Below are positions 22,741 through 34,405 of a stretch of 64,000 nt of DNA, piece after piece (within the stretch, counting starts at the first letter, position 1; each line of letters starts with the position of its first letter). The stretch spans positions 62,001-126,000 of the forward strand of contig VCMS01000027.1 of NCBI GenBank assembly GCA_022539475.1, read 5' to 3'. The position numbers were made by a program, and so were the translations under genes. The notes beneath the pieces are model-generated. The model did not search any database and had not been told where the DNA came from. It saw nothing but the letters and a program-made list of their open reading frames with translations. The DNA comes from Gracilaria domingensis (taxonomy: Eukaryota > Rhodophyta > Florideophyceae > Gracilariales > Gracilariaceae).

Positions 22741-25700
22741 TCATGGACAGTGTGCCGCAGTGTCATACCAGTCGTACGCGCCAGCCATGAAGGCGCCCTC
22801 CATTTGGCCACGGCGCTTCCAAAACCTTCGGATAAAAATTTCCGGGATGTGCTCTCGTGGCTCCCACTGATCAAACTCCGGTAGATAACTGTACCAACGG
22901 ACCTTGTAGATGACATTACCGTCGTCATCGGTACCAGCCGAGACAATATGGTCGACGACATACTCCTTTAGTAAGACCTCTTCTGGCAAATCCATCGTAT
23001 CCAATGGGCCAAAGCCTGAAGGAGAAGATGTTTCAACTTGCGCAGGGCGCTTATTTTCGGCAGCGGGGCCATCAACCAAAGGTTCGAATTCCTGCTCAGG
23101 AAGGTCCATCTCGTCGAAAGGAGCAAATCTGTTGGTGTCATCGCCCGCTGTGAAAGCTTCCGTACCCATGGTTGGATCAGCACTGACAACCTTTTGGCGT
23201 AGCCGTAGGAGGTGCAGTTGCACTCGACCGTTCGGAGGAGGGCGTTCCTATCGAAGGACCGTTAGTACGCTCCTGGTTCTCGTCAGTTACACTGAATGTC
23301 TGCTGTGTACCCGATGTAGGAGGGACAGTTACCACTGAGGCCGAAGAGACGCGATCGATAGCGACCGTGTCTTGAACGCCGTCGCGCTCGATAGTGGCCA
23401 TATGAGAAGTCGATCGCAGAACCTTAAAAGGTCCAGTAGAGAGCGGCAAGAGCTTCCTGGAGGCCAGCTCCATATCATCCAATGGTTTCTCTGACCGTGC
23501 CCTGTCCAGGTATACCATCTCTCCAGCTTTGAAGGAAGGCGTATAGCTGACAGACTTATCGAAGTCCGCTTTGTACTTGAGCTGGGCTCGCGGCAAGGTA
23601 GCTTTAGCCGTATGGAGAATATCATCGATTTTCCGGCGTGCGTACCGCTTAGCCTGCGTAGAAGTCATACCTTCAGTGATGTCCTGGGGGAACCAAGATG
23701 TCGTAACATCCACTGCCAATGGTAATGGCTGCCGAGTCAGGGTGAGATCAAATGGGGTGGTACCGGTGCACTTATGCACCTGAGTGTTGTAGGCATCAAC
23801 CAATGGTTCAACGTAGGCATCCCAGTCCAGTTGGTGCTCAGTAGTGTAGTGTACCAAACGATTAACCAGCGTTCTGTTGAACCGCTCGGCCTCTCCATTG
23901 GTCTGCGGATGAGAAGCTGTAGTCGTGACATGCTTGATACCTAAAGTAGCACAGACGTTCGAAAAGAACTTCGACATGAACTGACTACCTTTATCCGTCA
24001 GGAAATAGAGAGGCAAACCATAAGGATAAGCGCAGTGCGTAAGGAACTCCATTGCCACATCCGTTGCAGTAATGTTCTTGAGCGGGATACCCTTTGTGGC
24101 TTTGGTGAACCTATCTGTAATAACCACGATAAACTGGTTTCCATGCCCTGATTTCGGAAGCAGCCCAAGGAAACCCATCGCGATAAATTCTAATGGTCCA
24201 CCCGCCGGAAACAACTTTAGCTTGGCCTGATGGCGTGCTCGAGTCCCACGAACCTTTGCGCAAGAAGCGCAGATCTTCGCCGTATTCCAAACGTCATTCG
24301 TCATAAACGGATAGTAGAAGTGCTTTCTAAGAGTCTGGTACATACGAGTACCTCCAAGATGACCAGCAAACCGTGGGTAGTGCGCAACGTAGAGGAAACG
24401 TGCCTGCAGGGATTTAGGAATGACCTTCTGGATAGAACCATCCAGTGGGGACCTTCGGAAGAGTAATCCGAAGCGGTCAAAATCGAACAGGCATCCCTTG
24501 GTCCCTACCAGGTCTGCCTTCCCTTGGCAGATTTCATCTGCTTTCTGAGCCTGTAGGAGATCTTCTAAGGTGATGGGAAGTAGCTCATTTTCCTGGGGCA
24601 AAACTGCGTTAACCTCTAGGTCCAGTTCTTCATGCTGGCATTCCTGCGTCCAATCTTGCAAGTAGACCTCTTTTTGGTCAAGACCACCATCGGAACATTG
24701 AATCTTAGCCACCAGGAAGTCATCCTGAGGATCTGTTTCGTACCTATCGAGGTTCGGCGTTAGTATTTCGTCATCCACGGGGGTATCGTAATCTCCATCG
24801 GTAAGTATACGACTGAGGGCATCAGCCGATTGTTGCTTCACTCCAGGCTTGTAGGGTACATCGTATTCAAACTCGGAGAGCCTTAGCCTCCACCTCACTA
24901 GCCTGATGGACGCATCGGTCATGTTCAAGAGCCAGCGGAGGGAGTGATGATCCGTCCTGATGGTACATCGAACCCTCTCGAGGTAGGGCCTCAAAGTTAG
25001 CGTTGCACAAACGATGGGAAGACATTACTTTTCGGTGGTGCTGCAGTTTCGTTCGGCATTATTCAGAGTCCTACTCCAGTAACCAATAGGTCGGTAGTCC
25101 TTTGGAGATTCCTGTTTCTGTAGAAGAACACATCCAATCTGTCCATCGGAAGCGTCAGTGTCCAAAATTTATGGTTTATCCGGCTTCGTTAATGCCAGTA
25201 CGGGAGGATTCAGTAGTTTATCCTTCAAGGTTTGAAATGATTCGTACTGTTCGTCCGTCAGGCAGTCAAATTCCGATAGCGTACCCTTTTAAAACATTTC
25301 GTTAAGGGGTGCGGCAATCTTCGAGAACTGTTGGACAAACCTACGGTAGACGTTACAAAGCCCAACGAAAAAGCGCAACTCTGTGTGAGTTCGAGGTGGT
25401 TTTGCCAGTCGGATTGCGTCCGTAGTTCTCTTGGCAACCTGAAGCTTCCCAGGGTGAACTACATGGCCAAGGTCATCCACTGAGTCCTGGAAAAAGAAGC
25501 ATTTTTGTAGCTTCAGAGTTATTCCAGCCTCACGGAGAATCCTCAGAATTGACCTCACATGAGTGAAATGTTCCCGAACGGTCTTCAAAAATATGATTAC
25601 GTCATCCAGATAAACCAAGGCAAACTTCCAGTTGACCCTAGATAGGATTATATCCATTGCCCGTTGGAAAGTCGCCGGTGCGTTCATCAATCCAAATGGC

Positions 25701-28700
25701 ATCCGTGTAAAACGGAATAGTCCTTCATGGGTTGTGAAGGTCGTCAGTGGCTTTGCGACGTCGTCAAGTGATATCTGCCAATAGCCCCAATTGGCATCCA
25801 GCGTGGTGAATGCCGCTGCCTCGCCTAAGGAATCAAGACAATCGTCCATTCTAGGGATCGGATAGCTGTCCCGTTTGGTTATTGCGTTCAGCCTTCGGTA
25901 TTCAATGCAAAACCTTACGGACCCGTCCTTTTTCGCCGCGAGAACGAAAGGATTTGACCATTGGGTTTCATGGAGTCGTGCTGGCTCGATGAAGCTAGCG
26001 TTGCGCATCTTCGCCAGTTGCTGCGCTACGATCTCGCGTCCCTTAAAGCCTGTACGGTACGGGTGTTGGTACACCGGGTTAGCGTCATCCTTAAGGTCTA
26101 TTCGGTGTTTCGTAGCCCGAATCTCTTCCGATTGGCCAGACCACATGGATTTGAATTCTCGGAGAAGCTCGATAACCTGTGGGCGGTATGATTCGAATTG
26201 CTCTCCAAGGTTTACCTCCCCCCTCCCAAGTCTCTATGTCCTCGTCGTCATTGGAGGTGAGTTCATCCCATGAGGTTTCCATGATAGCCATTGGCGCTGG
26301 TAGTGCAATACCAATGACAGTACCCTTTTGGTAGGCGTACCGGGCGGTCCCGGAAGTTACTCATATTAACCAGAAAGGGAACTTTCGTTCTGCAGTCCAT
26401 GATTCCATTGGCCATTAGCGAAAGATGACGCTGAATCGTCTTCGGATGATTCTGAAGCGTCACCAGACCAGCGGTTTCGCAGTGAGCCAAAGCAGAAATC
26501 TGCGTCATGGGCGGTATCGTTATCGCCCGTGATAACTGAACCTTATTGGAAACGGTATTCTTCGCCAATGGAGGGCGACGTGGGTTCGCGTCGGGACCAG
26601 ATTTGGAACCGATCATCGCCACTGGACGGGTGCGGTAAACGGAAACCTTCCGGAGACCGCGGTAGATTGCCTTCACGTATCGGTCAATGAAAGACGTCCC
26701 AAGGAGACATTCGGCACCTAAGGTAGGACAGACAAGGAACCAAGTACGGACCCGAAGGTCGCCAATCTGTAAGCAGAGAGAAATGATTCCTTTAATAGCC
26801 ATTGGTCGTTTTGATGCATCAGTCACCCTTGGAGTCCTTCTAACCTTCACTTCGTCCTCCCATCCAGCCGGTAAAACCTTTGGATGAACCAAGTTTGGCC
26901 CTGCTCCATTGTCCAGGACGCTGGTAACGACCCGTGACCTTGAGGCAGTTAAACCAATGGTGTGTCTCACTTTGTAGTTCTCCTTTCGTAAGATACATAT
27001 TGGAGAATCCACTTCGCTATTCAGGTCGTTACACCATTGCGCCAAACTTCTGTTCTCTTTTCGTGGCACCGACGGTTGAGTATCTGAAGGCTTCTGAAAT
27101 TACCTTGAACAAATTTTTTCACCTTTGGCGGTGAGGCTAGAATCCTGAGAGGGGCGGTGCGTCTCTAGCCAGCGCTCTACGCGTTTTCCGACTGAGTTTT
27201 TCCTCCAGTGGTGTACGCGGGACCACTGGCTTGCTCTTCTTCTGGAACTTCCGTCCGGTGTTCTGAGCTGGCATCATCCACTGGATTTGAAACTACATTA
27301 AACCGCTGGAGCCTTGACCGACGTTTCCAATGGTGTGGCGTATCTCGACGTGCCAGGGGACGACGTATACCGCGGAGCCTGACGGGTGAACATTCCTTCG
27401 GACAGCCGTGCCAGGTAGTTCTCGTTCCTTGAGGTCATGAATTTGTCCTTCGTTTCCCTCGGTAAGAACTTCATGCAATCGCACGGACTAACCGTTGACA
27501 GGCAAATGTAACATGCCTGACGGGAGCGTTTGAAGACATCCCTTCGAGGTTAGGTCGGAGAATACTTCGGTGTAGATGGTTCAGAAGGAGTTTTTATTCC
27601 AGTCGACGGTATGGAGGGCGCGCCTGAGGGAGCTCAACCAAAGGAAACTGCAAGAACGTTTCCGTCGTTCTCATAGAAATCTGAGGCACTTCTTTCCGAA
27701 CTCTCAACCATATGGGCCTGGGAGATTATCCGAACAGGTGTCGCTCTTCCTCTGGTGTCATTATCAGTTGACCGGCCGGAAGTTCTATTGGTTTTACCGT
27801 AACTTTCGGCATAATTCACCAACTGTCTATAGGAGAGATTGGGGTGGTCCATAGGGTGATTTCGAACATGCGTCCTAATGGCCGGTAGCAATCCAGCGAT
27901 GAAATGCTGCTTCAACCGGTTCTCGGAGAACACATTCCCACACCTATAGGCCTTTCTCCAAAGCTGGTCTGCGAAGTCCTTCTCGGTTACGCTCGAACCT
28001 TGCCTGTAGGATATAACTTCCTGATGGGCGTCCATAATGACGTCATCCGTCGCATAGGTTTCCAAAAGGTAATGCACGACCTCTGGACAGGACCTGAGGA
28101 GCTCTTGATCGGTTGCATAAACGGGGTCCGTAGTTCCAGAGATCTTTGAGACCACATGGTCGTGCGCTTGCCCATGGAAGAAAAACTGAGAAAGGTACAG
28201 AGCGGCACCCTAATGTACACCGTTCTGATCACAATCCGTACGGAACAGACTGAGAAACCTAAGGATGGAAATGGGGTCGGATCCCGAGAACTTCTCCGTT
28301 ACAGTTAGCTGCATCCGTTTAGCCCATCTGGCCACCTCTTTGGCCACCGAACTGGAGTATCGCGCGGACCGATGGGCTAGGCGATACGTGCGGTAATCCA
28401 ATACCCTCTTGAAGAATTCATTGGTTGTACCAACGGCTTGAGGCGTCGAACGGCGGCTTCATTGGTCTCTGAGCCACTGGAACTCGACGAATCCGAACCG
28501 GGTTCGCTACCGCTGGAGTTCCTTCGGCTCTTTCTCTGGTTCTTCGACTTCTTCCTTCTGCTACTTCTCTTCTTCCTTCGGTCAGAACGTCTGGCTTCCA
28601 CTGGCAGCTCTTCATCTTCAGCTTCAAAACCAATGGTTGCTCGGGGGTTCTGGACCCCAGGGTACCTCACGGGTGGCACGGCCATTAGGCCTTCTTGCCG

Positions 28701-29357
28701 AGGAGCGCCCCTATTCCCCCCTGGACGTACGCCCGATTGGTCTACATGTGGTTGAACCCGGCAAGGGGCTGGCAAAGCAGCTGCTCCCGGTGGTTCGGAA
28801 CGGGGTTGCCACACAGATGCCAATGGATTACTTTGAATTCCACCCACTGAGGGTGGCGGGCCTACATGGCGAGTCACCTAACGGCGGATATCTAAGGCAA
28901 GCGAGTCGACGAAAGCGTCGGACTCGAGAACCTTTGGTAGGACACGTTCAACCAGTTGGTCGGCGTGCTCAGCGAGAGCGACAGAGACTCGGAGATCCAC
29001 AAGGGTTTCGAGTCGTGTATCGAGCATCTCTCGAGCTCTAGGCCATAAGACATCGGCAGGTCCATCGGTAGTTACGAAACCAGCGGTTTCTTGCCGTGCT
29101 GCCTGTGGTGTGTTGAGTTGCGAGCGGTACTCGTCAAACCGTTCTCGGAGTCTTCCTGCCAACGAGGCGTCACGACTAATCCTCTCGGGATTATCCACTG
29201 GTGTGAGGAGATTAACCTGTGGCTGTGAGCGGGTGTTCCGACGGTCACTCATGTTATCGCCAGAGGGTCCAGCGACATCAGCGAGCGGTGGGGGAGTTTC
29301 AATGGCTTGAGCCGCGGGTGTTCGAGAGTTGTCCTGAATAGGTTGATTGTCATGCAT
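22741..29357 (-). mobile_element. Fossil Ty3/gypsy chromovirus (family 2)
   Basis: A nearly complete but broken minus-strand Ty3/gypsy element with several breaks (perhaps eight). In its own direction it carries: a gag-like region (29.4-27.6 kb) with LWRKAYRCGNVFSENRLKQH; a protease region (27.1-26.3 kb) with a DNGAGPNLVHP site and LLGTSFIDRYVKAI; reverse transcriptase (26.1-25.3 kb) with ALVYLDDVIIF; then RNase H and an integrase zinc motif; an integrase core (25.0-23.2 kb) with DKGSQF and SHPQTNGEAERFNRTLV; and a terminal chromodomain (23.2-22.7 kb) with YKVRWYSYLPEFDQWEPREH. The chromodomain places it among chromoviruses, which use that domain to target histone marks. No LTR pair was recognised. 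Long surviving frames suggest it is younger than family 1. Confidence 0.85.
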
Positions 29358-31130
29358 GATGGCGGTTGCTTGTGTTACCAGTCCGTCGATAGTCCAGATC
29401 TAGTGGTAGAATTCCCGTAGTTAGTCTTTTCTAGAGGTCGTTCTTCACTTCCGTGCGGAATTCTAGGTCGGATGTGTGGAAATAATACGTCGAATAATAG
29501 GGATATAGTCGTCTTCTCAAGTGTCTGAATCACAGTTTTCTTTCGCCTTCTTCTTCGAGATCTTCGCAGCTGGCCTACGGCTGTTTGTGTGCGCTGCATA
29601 TTGCTTTGTATTGAAAGAAACTGTTGGAAACTCCGCGGCGCGGTGAACAAATTCATCTGCTGTAGCCCCCGTAACGGCTGGTGCATACGCATCGTTCGAT
29701 GGCCACAACAGGAATTGTTTTACTTCGGTCATATTGACAAGTCTGTAGCTTTCGAAAAGCTTGAACTTTCGTGCAAGCTATGCAAAAGCTATGGACGTTG
29801 CCCAGAGAATGTTCTTTGTAAAGGTAGCTGTAGTGGGAATTCTCGAATGAACCGCTGTCGCGAATGGCGTTTTGCAAGTCACACCGGATACTCCGTTTCG
29901 GATACTTGTCGCCAACCTTGGCCGCACTTTTCAGTACCTGGTGAAGAACTAAGCAACTGGATCCGTGACGGCGCACTCGCTCGCGATGCTTCCAATGAAG
30001 ATGACGGCTGCCGATGTCCTCGGAATAGTTACCTCCGAAGTGGACGTCGCTTCATCTAAGGCGGAGGAGGGAGTTGCAATTACTGCTTCTTCCACGGATA
30101 TCACGACCGTCTCAACAGAGAGGGAACTGACTGACTTGGATCAACAGCCTGTGTCAAGGACAGAAAAGCGCAAGCCTACGGGCTACGACAAGGTGGACGC
30201 CTTGAAGGCGCTCGAGAAACGTGATCTCGCATGTACCGGAGTCGCACTGTGAACGCCTAAGAGAAATGTTACGAGAGTTTACTCCAATGTAGGATGGCTG
30301 TCTTAGAGAGAGTTATGCAACGGAACACGGAATCGATTTTTAACCGAACACGTGTCCGGTTTCACAACCCTCTTAGAGAGCAGGGCCGAAAGCTCGGGAG
30401 CAAGAATAAGAGGTGGTAGGCAGGCAGCTCCGCCGAAGCTGCCAAAGCAAAAGTACCCTCTTTTTCCGACTGGCGGTACGCAGCGACATCAGAAGCGCTT
30501 TTCCGCTGAGAGAACTGGCAGCGCCAAACCGGGGGCGCTTTGCTACCCCCGATATCGGAATCACTCGTTTACAAGGGTTTTAAAACGATGAAGTAATCAC
30601 AACAAGACAAAGCTGGCAGGTGTACGTTGAAGAGTACAACGTTGACCGGAGTTTTAGACATACCTAAGCTTAGGACCGCCTTGTACAATATCACGTTCGT
30701 TGCTACGGCTATGACCCATCGTTGGATAATAACGAGCTCATCGAGCCCCTGCCACGCTCAAAAGTCGTACAGTACCATTGGTACGTGTAAACGGCCACAC
30801 CAGGGATGCCGCATAATAGCAAAGTAAGAAAAGTTTGACGTGGAGACGGATGGATAACATGTTGGTAAAACAAGTCGTGTGACAAAAAATTGAGCTCGTA
30901 AAACTTTCGTGGGAAGCCCGTCGCGTTGATGGATCAAGCGACGCGTGCGATGAGAACGCCGAGTTTTAGATCAAGGCTTACGCCTCAGGATATTTTATTC
31001 AGCCCGCCGGTAAATCCATTGTAGCTACACCATGAGCATGGTTTTTCTCCTCGAAAAAGTGCACGTTTTCTGTGTGCATCATATTTATTTGCCGGTTTGG
31101 ACACCGGTGTCATGTACTTGACGAAAGTAG
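29358..31130. other. Unrecognised stretch between retroelement and AT-rich ORF
   Basis: No convincing gene. A plus-strand frame near 29965-30252 reads as a short Ser/Thr/Lys-rich peptide. A minus-strand frame near 29517-29732 ends in a Lys-rich tail (KISKKKAKENC). Either could be a gene remnant, but neither has a motif. The rest shows mixed composition without repeats that I could see. Confidence 0.3.
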
Positions 31131-31134
31131 AGTT

Positions 31135-31565
31135 TTACACCACGTATCTTTTGTTGGCCACCCTCCTTTGGGAAGTACTCAACACTCCATACACTCTTAT
31201 GGTCTCCAGGACACCTGCAACACGCGTTGGAACGGTTTCCCAGTCATTTGTGGTCCTTGCTTGCAACTTCGGGTATCGGATATATGGCTGACCATGCAAA
31301 CCTCTAATGGGAATGTTAAGAATATTCTCATTAGATTTATTTTTAGGATATATTAAACTTATATAATTCCAATTTATGTCTGAATTTTGAAGCGACAAAA
31401 AAGGAGAGATGATACAATCACATATATCTTGTATCAAATCTCCTAAAAACAAGCTTTTTTTATACCCTGATGACAAAACCGAGAGTGACAAATCTAAAAT
31501 ATAAATATCTGCCTCTACAGTAATGTATTGAGGTATTCTCCGAAAATTCAGTATCTGTGAAAATA
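31135..31565 (-). pseudogene. AT-rich open frame, possible exon of unknown gene
   Basis: A minus-strand frame stays open for about 140 codons through DNA that is much more AT-rich than its surroundings. In random sequence of this composition it should be full of stops. It reads NFRRIPQYITVEADIYILDL, then SLSVLSSGYKKSLFLGDLIQ and WNYISLIYPKN, which looks like real protein. There is no in-frame ATG near the 5' end. The frame starts just after TTTTCACAG, a plausible splice acceptor, so it may be an internal or last exon, or an insertion of organelle-like DNA. The part nearer 31135 has ordinary composition and may not belong. I do not recognise the protein. Confidence 0.35.
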
Positions 31566-32430
31566 CAACTCTGTTTCATTAACGGATTTGCACCAGTATT
31601 TTGCCGACATGTTCCAACTCTTTGGCAAAGACAGCTCTCAAATATCCTGTTTTCGTTTGGAGTTATGGCATCGTTTAGGTTCGCGATTCTACTTTTAGAA
31701 CGGCTTTTGACGAACTAAAATCAGTCCGGTTTTCCCGCGGAGCGGTCCTAGATTCCAAATATCTTGGTGTGGCATGAAAGCTCCGAGTCTCGGGAGTTTA
31801 TCAATGCCCTTGGTTTGTTCACAGATGTGCTGATTCTAAAGGTATCGCATTTCCAATGAATCGTACAGTATTTCTGCCAATTTGGATGCCATCGAGATGG
31901 TGACGCCGCTCGAAGTGGAAACCTGCGGGCAGGAAGCTAGTGAGCACCGTTCTGTGACTCTGACACTTTTCATTTTGGATGTACAAATGGTTTAGGCTCT
32001 GTCATTTTCACCCACCCATCCACTCCCAAGGGACATGTTGCAAACTCAAGGTGCTCGTGGAACTGAATTACTATATAATTCAGTGGTGTTTGCAGTGTTA
32101 ACGCCGCACGTTCCTTCTACTAAAACAGTAAAGATCGCTCTTGAGAGCTGTGATACACGTAGACAATAATGATGATTATTTGTCATCAATCACCTTCATC
32201 ACCGATTTATGTACTTATCGACGCTGTAAACCTGCCTAAACCAGCGTCGCTCAGGGAACCAAACTGGCTCTTAGAACAATACCTAACGTAATGCAAAGCA
32301 ATATGCCTGATACCATCACTCGCAATGTCCTCTTCCGAGATACTAGCGCTCTTGCCTGAGCAGCACATGCGTTCCAAATCTCTACAATGAGCGATCTAGT
32401 TTGTACCCACGGGAGAGAAGACGTTCATTT
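31566..32430. other. Intergenic, one small stem-loop
   Basis: No gene was recognised. A perfect 9-bp stem with a 5-base loop (ACTGAATTA, CTATA, TAATTCAGT) lies at 32062-32084. Nothing else stood out on either strand. Confidence 0.5.
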
Positions 32431-32907
32431 CTATGAACTTAACTTACAGCATTTAAATCTCTGTCCATGCAGTATTGGAAAATAAAATCTCGATCCATGA
32501 CAAGCTCCTAGTCCATTTAGCCTAACCGCTGTCGGTATATGTTTCTGAAGGTTTCGCTCAACACCTTGGTCCACGTCAGGTAAGAAACTACATCTGGTCT
32601 CTTCGTTTGCTTCCATTCTTTCCAGTAGAGATCCTACAGGTTTAGGTATAGCGCCAATACTGGCAACCGTTCTAACATCATTTTTTCCAAGGTCGACAAT
32701 GCGCCACATATGTCTTACGAACAGCATTCCTTCTTCTGCATAATGCAGTTGAAGAACCAGTCCCTCTCGTTTTGACAATGCTGGGCATAATATCTGATGA
32801 CCGCTTTCCAAAGTGCACAAGCCATTTTTAGCACAAATTGCGACATGACCAAAGGCTTCGGAAAGTATAAGCGGAAAGATAAAACAGAGAATATGCGAGC
32901 CCTTCAT
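32431..32907 (-). CDS. Small secreted Cys-containing hypothetical protein
   Basis: From an ATG at 32907 the frame gives 158 residues. It begins MKGSHILCFIFPLILSEAFG, a convincing signal peptide: Lys near the start, a hydrophobic core and a small residue at the expected cut. The mature part has about seven cysteines (ICAKNGLC, ILCPA, TRCSF, GACHG, KCC at the end), which fits an extracellular disulfide-linked protein. I recognise no domain. Support for a real gene comes from a TATA-like ATATAAGGCGCC on the same strand about 110 bases upstream, which closely resembles the core promoter of the vWA gene at 45.7 kb. Candidate extracellular or cell-wall protein; function unknown. Confidence 0.5.
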   Translation of the reverse strand: MKGSHILCFIFPLILSEAFGHVAICAKNGLCTLESGHQILCPALSKREGLVLQLHYAEEGMLFVRHMWRIVDLGKNDVRTVASIGAIPKPVGSLLERMEANEETRCSFLPDVDQGVERNLQKHIPTAVRLNGLGACHGSRFYFPILHGQRFKCCKLSS

Positions 32908-33012
32908 GACGATGAAAGGAGGTGGGCGGAAGAATTTGGGGAAGGGGTACAAATGGTTCAGGTTCCAGATGAAGTCACTCGGTCAGCGTTGGCCAGGCTT
33001 GGTCAGCCTTGG

Positions 33013-33026
33013 CTGGCGCCTTATAT
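33013..33026 (-). promoter_or_regulatory. TATA box with GGCGCC for the small secreted protein
   Basis: Read on the minus strand the site is ATATAAGGCGCCAG, about 110 bases before the ATG at 32907. The vWA gene has TATAAAAGGCGCCACC at the same kind of position. The shared GGCGCC immediately after the TATA box suggests a common core-promoter form in this genome. Confidence 0.5.
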
Positions 33027-33231
33027 GCAAGTTTAGCAAGCTTTCCAAAACTGCACCCTTTCAATTATGGGTTCGTTTGAGATGGTCAGTCAGCAACGTG
33101 AATTTTGAACACTCTTCTTCGAAGGAGCTATGGAATTATCGGATGTCTGTGTACAGCAGCTTGTAGTACCTACTTCTGTGTCACAGATAGATTTACGGGT
33201 TTTTCTCTTAGAAACCATCTGCGTTGATACC

Positions 33232-33278
33232 TGTGGTGTACCGAGAGGGGAGCATTGCTCTCCTCTCGGTACACCACA
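33232..33278. repeat. 47-bp palindrome (23-bp arms, 1-base centre)
   Basis: Arms 33232-33254 and 33256-33278 are reverse complements apart from one mismatch. The left arm begins TGTGGTGTACCGAGAGGGGA. It has the same design as the palindrome at 3232-3274 but unrelated sequence. It could be a foldback mini-element, a terminator-like hairpin or a small-RNA precursor. Confidence 0.8.
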
Positions 33279-33423
33279 ATACGGCAGAAAGTATCGATAC
33301 AATTATAGATAGTAGACTACAGTACGTTAGTTGCTGAACACGCAATGCAAAGCACTCTAGATACTGATTGCGACAGAATCAACCCAGCCAACATTATACC
33401 GTGTGACGTGTGTGTGATCCTTG

Positions 33424-33894
33424 CGGGGAGACTCGGGAAATGCAGGATCATGTTCTAGTGACCGTGTAGGTGATCCTTTGAGGACTGTAAACGACAGCAA
33501 TGCTGTCTTTCAATATGATACATAGCGCTTTTTGCTCTACATCTCGCCTTTTAATATGCTCAACTTAAGGTGTTATCAAACTCTAATTCACTCGACTCTA
33601 GCGTACTCCACTTTACAATCGCAATTTGCGTCGGAGTACGCTAGGCTCGCAAAAAGTGAGTCGCAGACGACCAAACTAGAGGAAGACCAAGACTCGAGAT
33701 GTTCCGGGAAAACCGCTATGTGGAAGATGTCGATAGCGCTATCTTCAACATCGCGTTGTTCGCTCGTGACACTGACAAAAAACTGATCTTTTCGAGGAAC
33801 GAAGAATATTCATTGAAAGACAGCATTGCTGTCGTTTACAGTCCTCATAGGACCGCATATACGGTCACTACAACATGATCCCGCGTCTCCCGGC
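33424..33894. mobile_element. Foldback element with ~85-bp inverted arms
   Basis: The left arm (33424-33514) and right arm (33813-33894) are inverted copies that share GAGGACTGTAAACGACAGCA and the following CTGTCTTTCAAT, plus GATCATGTT and TAGTGACCG blocks. The inside contains a further inverted repeat (TAGCGTACTCC at 33599-33609 with GGAGTACGCTA at 33633-33643) and a GATAGCGCTATC palindrome. No coding frame is present. I read it as a non-autonomous foldback or MITE-type element. No flanking duplication was clear. Confidence 0.65.
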
Positions 33895-33993
33895 GTTTTC
33901 CGTAATCAGAGCAGAACGGCCGTCGTCACAGAGTGCCGAACGGTTGTCGCTGAGTCATCTTTTCTGAAGTCTTCGCGAGTGGATCTCTTCATG

Positions 33994-34043
33994 CTGAAAA
34001 CCCTTACCGGCGAACCCACCGCCGAAGGGGTAAGGGGTTTCAG
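33994..34043. repeat. Stem-loop, 15-bp arms
   Basis: CTGAAAACCCTTACC (33994-34008) pairs with GGTAAGGGGTTTCAG (34029-34043) with one mismatch around a 20-base loop. It lies 100 bases after the foldback element and 150 bases before the MITE. Confidence 0.65.
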
Positions 34044-34188
34044 AATGGGGAGAATGAAAACGATTTTACTTTTTTCCAACAATTACCGACGCAACAGCTC
34101 ATTCAAGGCTATCTTGGTCCTATTATGATATGCAGCAATGTGTGACAAATACTTCTACCAAGTTGTCAACACTTAGCAAGTGACATAA

Positions 34189-34402
34189 GGCCCTTTCTAC
34201 ATCGGGACATGGACAGATTTGCAGCTGTCTATTGTCCACAGTTTTGGGGTCGCTTCTTGAGCGACCCCACTGAAGAGACACTTCAAAAATCGTTCTGTCA
34301 GATTTGTTTTTAATTTTTCTGCCGGTAAGGTTGATTTGCTTTTAATTTTTATGGTACACGTGTGCCAGATTTGCGTGTCCATGTCCCGGTGTAGAAAAGG
34401 CC
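34189..34402. mobile_element. PIF/Harbinger-like MITE (214 bp, TAA target duplication)
   Basis: The two ends are about 27-bp terminal inverted repeats with two mismatches. The left starts GGCCCTTTCTACATCGGGAC and the right, reversed, starts GGCCTTTTCTACACCGGGAC. TAA flanks both ends (34186-34188 and 34403-34405), which is the 3-bp TWA duplication typical of PIF/Harbinger insertions. Inside is a 9-bp hairpin (GGGGTCGCT with AGCGACCCC, 34246-34268) and an AT-rich part. It has no coding capacity, so it would be mobilised in trans. Confidence 0.75.
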
Positions 34403-34405
34403 TAA

